Source of the DNA: Opitutia bacterium
GTDB lineage: Bacteria > Verrucomicrobiota > Verrucomicrobiia > Opitutales > Opitutaceae
Assembly: GCA_003157575.1 (NCBI GenBank)
Contig: PMKA01000535.1
Location: forward strand, 5,063 to 10,222
Length of the DNA: 5,160 bases
Reading direction: 5' to 3'
Both the position numbers and the translations under genes were made by a program. The notes beneath the pieces are model-generated. The model saw only the letters and a program-made list of their open reading frames with translations. It did no database searches and was not told the origin of the DNA. Below are positions 1 through 5,160 of the stretch, in pieces. The number at the start of each line of letters is the position of its first letter. The first letter of the stretch is position 1.

Positions 1-1038
1 TGGAACTGGCCCGGCCGGGAAGGCCAGGATGTCCTCGTCCAGGCCTTCAGCAACTGCGCACAGGTTGAACTCTTCCTGAACGGGGGGTCGCTGGGCAAGC
101 AGGTGATGAAGCCGAATTCAAAACTGTCGTGGAATGTCAAATATTCGGCAGGAACTTTGAGCGCGAAGGGATTCGATGGCGCCGGCAAGGTCATCGCTGA
201 AACGAAAGTGGAGACGACCGGCGACGCGGCGAGGATTCTGCTGATTCCAGACCGGACAGTTATCAACGCGGACGGCCAGGACGTGGCGGTGTTCACCGTG
301 GCCGCGCTCGACACGCAGGGCCGGGTGGTGTCGCTGGCGCAGAACAAAGTAAACTTCGTCATCGAAGGCGCAGGCAAGATCATCGGGGTCGGCAATGGCG
401 ACCCGAGCTGCCACGGGCCGGACACCTTCTTTTCCACAACGCCGGTGCGCAGCATTGCGGTCGACGATTGGCGCTGGAAGCTGGCGAATATTCCGCGCAA
501 CAGCAGCGCAGTTCCTGAATATGCCATTGATTTCGACGACTCCGGCTGGTCCCTCCTGAAAAACGGCGACGATCCCATGACGATTGAAGTACCCAACACG
601 ACGGCGATCTACCGTGCCCACGTCACGCTCGCGGCGGAGGACGTAAGCGGCGAGGGGGCGCAGATTCGTTTTGCAGGCTGCGACGACGAGGGCTGGTTCT
701 TTGTGAACAACCAGTTTGTCGGTGAATGGCATGACTGGGCTTCGAAGCCGTCATTCGACCTCAAGAGATTGCTTCGGCCCGGCGACAACGTGATCGCCGT
801 GGGCGTGCTCAACAGCTACGGCCGGGGCGGTTTGAATCCTGACGTGGTGGTGGACGTCATTGGAAAACCAACGCCTGTGCGATGGTCGCGCAGCCTGTTC
901 AACGGCCTTGCGCAGATCATCGTGCAATCCACGCGGGAGGCGGGCGAAATTAGACTTACCGCTGGCGCCGACGGCCTCTCGCCGGCCACCGCCACTGTGC
1001 AAACGCAGCCCTGCGCTCCGCACCCTTCCGCGCAGTGA
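1..1038 (+). CDS. GH2 beta-galactosidase-like enzyme, C-terminal part (5' end outside window)
   Basis: The frame is open from base 1 to the TGA at 1036-1038 and gives 345 residues; the N-terminal sugar-binding, Ig-like and catalytic TIM-barrel domains must lie upstream. Residues 1-70 match the DUF4982 domain of family 2 glycosidases: a WNWPG opening, then a V-VQAFSNCAQVELFLNG stretch typical of that domain. From about residue 75 an Ig-like GH2 C-terminal domain (C5 type) begins (ADGQDVAVFTV, then IEGAGKIIGVGNGDPS). It is interrupted at about residues 142-294 by a jelly-roll domain and resumes with SLFNGLAQIIVQSTREAG. Family knowledge: enzymes with this tail are mostly exported beta-galactosidases and relatives that remove terminal sugars. 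The catalytic residues are outside the window, so the substrate is inferred from the tail only. The stop overlaps the next gene's start by 4 bases, indicating an operon. GH2 membership is fairly sure; the exact activity is not. Confidence 0.9.
   Translation, partial: WNWPGREGQDVLVQAFSNCAQVELFLNGGSLGKQVMKPNSKLSWNVKYSAGTLSAKGFDGAGKVIAETKVETTGDAARILLIPDRTVINADGQDVAVFTVAALDTQGRVVSLAQNKVNFVIEGAGKIIGVGNGDPSCHGPDTFFSTTPVRSIAVDDWRWKLANIPRNSSAVPEYAIDFDDSGWSLLKNGDDPMTIEVPNTTAIYRAHVTLAAEDVSGEGAQIRFAGCDDEGWFFVNNQFVGEWHDWASKPSFDLKRLLRPGDNVIAVGVLNSYGRGGLNPDVVVDVIGKPTPVRWSRSLFNGLAQIIVQSTREAGEIRLTAGADGLSPATATVQTQPCAPHPSAQ
424..882 (+). other. Inserted galactose-binding-like (jelly-roll) domain within the GH2 C5 domain
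   Basis: About residues 142-294 of the first gene. The segment has the pattern of a GH2-type sugar-binding or carbohydrate-binding jelly roll: DFDDSGW near its start, then AIYRAHVTL, an IRFAGCDDEGWFFVNNQFVGEW core strand pair, and a LLRPGDNVIAVGVLN strand near the end. The flanking pieces (VGNGDPSCHGPD before, SRSLFNGLAQIIVQS after) are the two halves of a single Ig-like domain in family 2 enzymes, so this looks like a domain inserted into a loop of another. The likely role is extra glycan binding or active-site shaping; this is inference. The boundaries are approximate, within about 10 residues. Confidence 0.75.
1035..1038 (+). promoter_or_regulatory. GTGA start/stop overlap between genes 1 and 2
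   Basis: The GTG start of the beta-helix gene and the TGA stop of the GH2 gene share four bases. The 20 bases upstream are pyrimidine-rich with no AGGAGG-like sequence, so initiation probably depends on ribosomes finishing the upstream gene (translational coupling). The overlap and same-strand order support one transcript. Confidence 0.75.
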
Positions 1039-1097
1039 AATTGAGAATCGCTTCGGCTTGCGCGGCGGCGGCCTTTTTCGCGGGCTTTTGCGTCGCG
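1035..1097 (+). other. Signal peptide of the beta-helix/PDZ protein
   Basis: Codons 1-21. There is a short basic N-region (Lys2, Arg4), a hydrophobic Ala/Phe-rich core (residues 8-18) and a CVA cleavage site before Gln22. A Cys at position 19 is preceded by Ala-Gly-Phe, which does not fit a lipobox, so signal peptidase I is favoured. The mature protein would act in the periplasm or outside the cell. Confidence 0.8.
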
Positions 1098-3416
1098 CAG
1101 CCGTATTTCGTGTCACCGGCGGGCGATGACTCGAATTCCGGCACGCTGGCGAGCCCGTTCGCCACGCTGCAACGCGCGCAGGAGGCGGTGCGCCGGAAAC
1201 GGGGCGACGTTTACCTGCGCGGCGGCACCTACTATTTGCCCGCGACGCTCGTGTTAACCGCGGACGATTCCGGCACGAAGAACGAGCCGGTGGTGTTCCG
1301 GAATTATCGGAATGAAAAGGCGGTCATCAGCGGTGGCGTCCGGCTTGGAAACCTGGACTGGCAGCCGTACACGAACGAGATCTTCCAGACGAAGGTCCCG
1401 GCGGACTTGAAGACGGAGGAGATCTTCGCCAACGGCGAGCGGCAGATTCTGGCGCGTTACCCGAATTACGACCCGGCTGCGCGATACTTCGACGGGTTTG
1501 CATCGGGTGCAGACATCAGGCTGCGTGCCATCCAGTGGTTGAATCCGGCGGGAGGCTGCTTGCACGCGATGCACCCGGCCCTGTGGGGAGATTTCACATG
1601 GCTTATTACCGGAAAGGACGCGAACGGCGGTTTGACCAAAGTGGGCGGCTGGCAGAACAACCGCGGAGGGGGCATTAACGAGCGCATTCAGTTTGCGGAG
1701 GGTGTCTTCGAGGAACTGGACGCTCCTGGCGAATGGTTTCTGAATTCCCAGACTCATACGCTGTATTTCTATCCGCCGGTGGGTTTGGATTTGAAGAACG
1801 CAGTGGTAGAGGCCACGCGCTTGCGGACGTTGGTCGAATTTCGCGGCGACGCGACGCATCCTGTGAAGTGGATCACGTTGCGCGGACTGGTCTTCCGCCA
1901 GGCGGCGCGCACGGTCATGGACACACACGAGCCGCTGCTGCGTTCCGATTGGAGGATCTATCGCGGCGGAGCTATTCTCTTCAACGGCGCGGAGGATTGC
2001 GCGCTGGAAGACAGTTTCATCGACCAAGTCGGCGGCAACGCCGTTTTTATCAACAATTACAACCGCCGCGTCGTCATTCGCGGCACGCGTATCGAGGGGG
2101 CGGGTGCGAGCGGGATCTGTTTTGTCGGTGACTCGCAGGCCGCACGCAGCCCGTTGTTTAGCTACGACCAGGTCCACGAGTTTGCCGATATCGACCGCAC
2201 GCCCGGCCCCAAAAGCGACAATTATCCGGCGGGCTGCCTTGTGGACGACTGCCTGATCCATTTGACCGGACGGGTGGAGAAACAGACGGCCGGCGTGGAA
2301 ATCGACTTGGCCCGGGGCATCACCGTCCGGCACTGCTCGATATACGACGTGCCTCGTGCCGGGATCAATATTGGCGACGGCTGCTGGGGTGGGCATGTCA
2401 TCGAGTTCTGCGACGTCTTTGACACGGTGAAAGAAACGGGCGATCACGGCTCCTTCAATTCATGGGGGCGCGATCGATTTTGGCGACCGAACATCGGGGA
2501 GGTCAACGCATGGGTCCAGCAGGTTCCTGAACTGCCGAAGCTCGACGCGGTCAAACCCATTGTGCTCACCAACAACCGCTGGCGCTGCGATCATGGATGG
2601 GACATCGATCTCGACGACGGCTCGTCGTTTTACGTCATCAAGAACAATCTCTGCCTGCACGGCGGCATCAAGAACCGCGAAGGCTTTGGGCGGGTCGTCG
2701 AAAACAATATCGTGGTGGATGGCGGCTTCGATCCGCACGTCTGGTATGCCGGAAGCGGCGATGTTTTCCGACGCAACATCGTCTGGACCACTTACCGTCC
2801 GGCCAACATGCCTCCGCCGCCGTGGGGCGCGGAAATGGATTTCAACCTGGTGCAGAATTGTGGCGCGGCGAAGAGCACGCCTGCGATGCAGTTGCAGCAA
2901 CAAAGCGGACGCGACGACCATTCCATCGTGGCCGACGCGCAATTCGTCGATACCGCACACGGCGATTATCGCGTGAAGGACGGCTCGCCCGCGCTGGCCC
3001 TGGGCTTCGTCAATTTTCCAATGGATCAATTCGGCGTACAGAAGCCGGAACTCAAGGCCCTCGCACGCGTTCCGCAGCTGCCGCTACCGTCTACGCCCGA
3101 GCGCACCGGCACCGCGCGCGGCACCGCCCCGGTTACATGGTTCGGCGCCCGCATGCGCAACATCGCCGACGAAGGCGAAATGTCCGCCTTCGGCTTGCCC
3201 GGCGTGACCGGTGTCTTGGTGCTTGAGGTTCCGGCGGAGTCGGCACTGGCGAAAGCCGGACTACGCAGAGACGACGTCATCCTGTCCGTCGACGGCAGGG
3301 AGACATCGGATACGGCGATGTTGCTGCGCCAATCGCCGGGGTTGCCTGCCGGGTGTGCATTGAAGCTCGGCGTTTCCCGCGATCAGAAGGAATTTGTTGT
3401 GCAGTTGGTTCCGTGA
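1035..3416 (+). CDS. Secreted right-handed parallel beta-helix protein with C-terminal PDZ domain
   Basis: Complete gene of 793 residues. The GTG start is chosen because it gives a clean signal peptide: MKLR, a hydrophobic Ala/Phe core, and likely cleavage after Ala21 (CVA, then QPYF). There is no good lipobox. Residues 24-53 (YFVSPAGDDSNSGT... PFATLQRAQEAVR) are the usual N-terminal cap of pectate-lyase-like beta-helix enzymes such as GH120, GH141 and PL-like proteins. The helix body runs to about residue 660, with repeated Asn/Gly-rich turns (GGNAVFINN, RAGINIGDG, VIKNNLCLHGG, VVENNIVVDGG). Strong motifs likely to lie at a substrate cleft are DHGSFNSWGRDRFW (470-483) and NNRWRCDHGWDIDLDDGS (513-530). 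Residues about 700-793 form a PDZ domain (GVLVLEVPAESALAKAGLRRDDVILSVDG). The start overlaps the preceding stop, and the next gene begins 6 bases after its stop. Role: probably a glycan-active or glycan-binding exported protein. It may be a glycoside hydrolase near GH141, but catalysis is not shown by the sequence alone. Confidence 0.93.
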   Translation: MKLRIASACAAAAFFAGFCVAQPYFVSPAGDDSNSGTLASPFATLQRAQEAVRRKRGDVYLRGGTYYLPATLVLTADDSGTKNEPVVFRNYRNEKAVISGGVRLGNLDWQPYTNEIFQTKVPADLKTEEIFANGERQILARYPNYDPAARYFDGFASGADIRLRAIQWLNPAGGCLHAMHPALWGDFTWLITGKDANGGLTKVGGWQNNRGGGINERIQFAEGVFEELDAPGEWFLNSQTHTLYFYPPVGLDLKNAVVEATRLRTLVEFRGDATHPVKWITLRGLVFRQAARTVMDTHEPLLRSDWRIYRGGAILFNGAEDCALEDSFIDQVGGNAVFINNYNRRVVIRGTRIEGAGASGICFVGDSQAARSPLFSYDQVHEFADIDRTPGPKSDNYPAGCLVDDCLIHLTGRVEKQTAGVEIDLARGITVRHCSIYDVPRAGINIGDGCWGGHVIEFCDVFDTVKETGDHGSFNSWGRDRFWRPNIGEVNAWVQQVPELPKLDAVKPIVLTNNRWRCDHGWDIDLDDGSSFYVIKNNLCLHGGIKNREGFGRVVENNIVVDGGFDPHVWYAGSGDVFRRNIVWTTYRPANMPPPPWGAEMDFNLVQNCGAAKSTPAMQLQQQSGRDDHSIVADAQFVDTAHGDYRVKDGSPALALGFVNFPMDQFGVQKPELKALARVPQLPLPSTPERTGTARGTAPVTWFGARMRNIADEGEMSAFGLPGVTGVLVLEVPAESALAKAGLRRDDVILSVDGRETSDTAMLLRQSPGLPAGCALKLGVSRDQKEFVVQLVP
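3132..3413 (+). other. C-terminal PDZ domain of the beta-helix protein
   Basis: About residues 700-793. The sequence shows a carboxylate-binding-loop region (FGLPGVTGVLV), the hallmark VPAESALAKAGLRRDDVILSVDGRETSD of bacterial periplasmic PDZ domains (as in HtrA/DegP-type proteins), and closing strands (ALKLGVSRDQKEFVVQLV). A Pro/Thr/Arg-rich linker (about 679-698) separates it from the beta-helix. No trypsin-like or other protease domain is present in this protein, so the PDZ domain probably binds a protein C-terminus or the enzyme's own partner rather than directing proteolysis. Confidence 0.88.
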
Positions 3417-3425
3417 ATATCGATG
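3414..3425 (+). promoter_or_regulatory. In-frame stop-to-start junction between genes 2 and 3
   Basis: The TGA at 3414-3416 is followed by six bases and then ATG at 3423-3425, all in one reading frame. No Shine-Dalgarno-like sequence is visible just upstream, so re-initiation after termination is the simplest reading. The stop is genuine, because both flanking proteins are complete at this edge: a PDZ end before it and a signal peptide after it. There is no room for a promoter or terminator here. Confidence 0.75.
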
Positions 3426-3518
3426 AAACCGAACTCAATCAAACTGGGCCTGCTGGTGAATGCGTTCCGCGTCGCCTGCATCGCCTTTCCAATCATCTTT
3501 GCGCCGTTCGCGCGCGCG
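3423..3518 (+). other. Signal peptide of the downstream GH2-like enzyme
   Basis: Codons 1-32. A basic N-region (Lys2, Lys7, Arg16), a hydrophobic core from about Val17 to Phe29, and an Ala-Arg-Ala cleavage site before Gly33 are visible. There is no lipobox Cys at the cleavage point. This supports export and supports ATG 3423 as the start. Confidence 0.75.
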
Positions 3519-5160
3519 GGCGTATCCGACGCCAGGAACCTCGACCAGGGATGGCGGCTTTGGCTGGACCCGAAAGCGGCCTGGCAGGATGACACCCTCT
3601 ATCTTCCGGAGGAGGTCAGATTCAATGAACTGCCGGTGAACCCGCCGACCGGTGGGTGGCCGGTGCTGGGCGATCAAGCCGGTATTGGCGTGTCGTTGCC
3701 AGCGACCGTTGAACAATTCTATTGGAACAAGCAGCCGGCGCGCACGGCGGATTCGACCAATCCCTCGGCGATCGTCGCGGTCGATGGCTCCTATCAGGGC
3801 GTGTCGTGGTGGTATCGGCCGTTCACGCCGCCGGCCTTGCGACCCGGCGAGCGGTTGATTTTCCACTTTCCCGGAGCCCGTTTGCGCGCCGAGGTCTATG
3901 TCAATGGCAGGCTTGTGGGCTACACGATCATTTCCGAGGCGCCGTTTGAGGCCGATGCAACCGATGCGATCAAGCCCGGCGGAGAAAATCTGCTGGCGGT
4001 GCGAATTACCAATCCGGGGGGCAACCTGGACTGGATCGACTTCCAGACGATGCCGTGGGGCAAATACACCCTGCCCATGACCCATGCCTTCGGCGGCTTG
4101 TCCGGAGGCGTGGAGATGCAGGTGCGCGCGTCGGTCAGCGTGAGCGATCTGGCGGTTTTCAACAAACCTGATCCACGCTCGGTTCTCCTCCAGGCCGAAA
4201 TCTCATCGACCGGCCAGGCCTACGACGGGCCGCTCAGTTTCTCCATCGCCCGGGAGGGCAGGATTGTTTTCCAGCAAAGCAAAAACGTTCACGTCCCGGC
4301 AGGCGGAACCGTCACCACTTCAATTGAAGCGACCGTGACCAACGCCCAGCTCTGGGACATCGGGGAGCCGAATCTCTACCAGGCCTCCGCAACGCTGCCG
4401 GTTTCTGCGCATTCCGAGCGGAGCACGACTTTCGGTTTCCGCTGGTTCGACGTAACGGGACTCGGAACGGATGCGAAACTCCGTCTGAACGGCCGTCGGA
4501 TCGTGCCCCGCTCCTCGATTTCGTGGGGCTTCTGGGCGCCGAACGGCATCTTCCCCGACGAAGCTGCGGTTGGACGCGAGATCGCCGCGATGAAAGCCGT
4601 CGGTCTCGACACCCTTCAAAACCATCGTCACATGCCCAAAGCCGTCGTGCTCGATGCCTTCGCCCGTGTCGGTTTTCTGCGTTACTGCGAAGCGGGCGGC
4701 GGTGTGTTTACGTTCGAGTCCGCGAAACAGGAGCCGCCCAATACGAGTGTTCAGGTCGATTACGGGGGCAAACCCGTCGAGCTCGATTTCCTCAACCGCT
4801 ATCAACTCGCCAAGGAGCTGGCCATGATCCGGGCCTTCCGCTCGCACCCCTGCGTGAATCTCTGGACCCTCCAGAACGAGACCAGCCCCGATGTAAACAA
4901 TCCCCGGATGCGCTATGCGCTCGAAAAGATGGGCGGGGCCGATCCTTCGCGCATGGTCCTCCTCAAGTCCGGCGAGACGATCCTGCATCAGGTGTGGCGC
5001 CTGCCCTACAGCGACAATTGGATGACGGATGACGGAAGCGGCCTCTCCGGCTGGTGGGATCAGCACACGGCGATGGATTCGCCCGGAGTGTGGACCGATG
5101 CGATGTATCAGTCGCCCTCTGATTTCAAGTATCGCAGCGACAACAAAAAGGAAGTGGTCG
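3423..5160 (+). CDS. Secreted GH2-like glycoside hydrolase, N-terminal part (3' end outside window)
   Basis: An open frame of 579 codons runs off the right edge. ATG at 3423 is chosen because it is the first in-frame start after the previous TGA and gives a signal peptide: hydrophobic stretch about 17-29, cleavage after ARA at residue 32. Residues about 38-210 resemble the GH2 sugar-binding jelly roll (DQGWRLWLD, VSWWYRPF at 127-134, AEVYVNGRLVGY around 157-166, GENLLAVRITN). GGLSGGV (224-230) leads into an Ig-like domain ending at FGFRWFDV (337-344). RLNGRRIVPRSS (354-365) opens the TIM barrel. VNLWTLQNE ends with Asn485-Glu486, the family's acid/base Asn-Glu pair. The nucleophile Glu should lie downstream, beyond the window. 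The barrel's first strand motif is divergent (LQNHRHMP at 398-405), so the substrate cannot be assigned. It follows the beta-helix gene by 6 bases and is probably in the same operon. Confidence 0.88.
   Translation, partial: MKPNSIKLGLLVNAFRVACIAFPIIFAPFARAGVSDARNLDQGWRLWLDPKAAWQDDTLYLPEEVRFNELPVNPPTGGWPVLGDQAGIGVSLPATVEQFYWNKQPARTADSTNPSAIVAVDGSYQGVSWWYRPFTPPALRPGERLIFHFPGARLRAEVYVNGRLVGYTIISEAPFEADATDAIKPGGENLLAVRITNPGGNLDWIDFQTMPWGKYTLPMTHAFGGLSGGVEMQVRASVSVSDLAVFNKPDPRSVLLQAEISSTGQAYDGPLSFSIAREGRIVFQQSKNVHVPAGGTVTTSIEATVTNAQLWDIGEPNLYQASATLPVSAHSERSTTFGFRWFDVTGLGTDAKLRLNGRRIVPRSSISWGFWAPNGIFPDEAAVGREIAAMKAVGLDTLQNHRHMPKAVVLDAFARVGFLRYCEAGGGVFTFESAKQEPPNTSVQVDYGGKPVELDFLNRYQLAKELAMIRAFRSHPCVNLWTLQNETSPDVNNPRMRYALEKMGGADPSRMVLLKSGETILHQVWRLPYSDNWMTDDGSGLSGWWDQHTAMDSPGVWTDAMYQSPSDFKYRSDNKKEVV

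Noticed and set aside
1090..1100. Possible lipoprotein signal at Cys19 of the beta-helix protein
   Set aside because: The residues before Cys (Ala-Gly-Phe) do not fit the lipobox, and a signal peptidase I site follows directly at Ala21.
1254..2447. Long antisense open frame (397 codons, - strand) within the beta-helix gene
   Set aside because: It lies wholly opposite a convincing gene with a signal peptide and recognisable domains. Its product is Arg/Val/Asp-rich with no recognisable fold, as expected for an antisense shadow in GC-rich DNA.
3353..3592. Small + strand frame of 79 codons spanning the gene 2/gene 3 junction
   Set aside because: It overlaps the end of the PDZ domain and the signal peptide of the next gene, and its product has no recognisable features.
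3435..4085. Antisense open frame (216 codons, - strand) near the start of the third gene
   Set aside because: It overlaps the signal peptide and sugar-binding domain of the + strand gene. Its product is basic and low in recognisable motifs.
4523..5032. + strand frame of 169 codons in a second frame of the third gene
   Set aside because: The Arg/Ser/Pro-rich product is typical of an out-of-frame reading of GC-rich coding sequence and competes with a well-supported GH2 frame.
4320..5066. Antisense open frame (248 codons, - strand) opposite the third gene
   Set aside because: The + strand frame here carries GH2 motifs including Asn-Glu and stays open for 579 codons. The antisense product shows no domain and is best explained as a shadow.

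Overview
The window is almost entirely coding on the + strand. It holds three tightly packed genes that read as part of a carbohydrate-degradation cluster. The first gene enters from the left edge (start missing) and the third leaves through the right edge (stop missing). All three are GC-rich. The start sites carry no obvious Shine-Dalgarno sequence. Two of the three products begin with clear Sec-type signal peptides, and the start of the other lies outside the window. Secreted family-2 glycosidases beside a secreted beta-helix protein with a C-terminal PDZ domain suggest a polysaccharide-degrading Gram-negative bacterium. The style fits Verrucomicrobiota, Planctomycetota or a similar lineage. 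That placement is an inference from gene style, not from a marker gene.

Layout: (1) Positions 1-1038 are the C-terminal 345 residues of a glycoside hydrolase family 2 (GH2) beta-galactosidase-like enzyme. Its last Ig-like (C5-type) domain is split by an inserted jelly-roll, galactose-binding-like domain. (2) Positions 1035-3416 are a complete 793-residue secreted right-handed parallel beta-helix protein with a C-terminal PDZ domain; its GTG start overlaps the previous stop codon (GTGA). (3) Position 3423 to the window end is a second GH2-like gene, 579 codons visible. It has a signal peptide, a sugar-binding domain, an Ig-like domain and the first part of a TIM barrel, including the Asn-Glu acid/base motif. 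Because it has no stop in the window it is easily missed, and long antisense open frames lie opposite it.

The 4-base overlap and the 6-base gap imply one polycistronic transcript with coupled translation. The likely joint role is stepwise breakdown of a complex glycan outside the cytoplasm. The two GH2 enzymes would act as exo-glycosidases, and the beta-helix protein would be a glycan-binding or glycan-cleaving partner tethered or scaffolded by its PDZ domain. The substrate cannot be read from the sequence. I saw no RNA genes, mobile elements, CRISPR arrays, terminators or promoters. The most interesting items are the beta-helix/PDZ protein, which lacks any protease domain, and the domain-in-domain architecture of the first gene.
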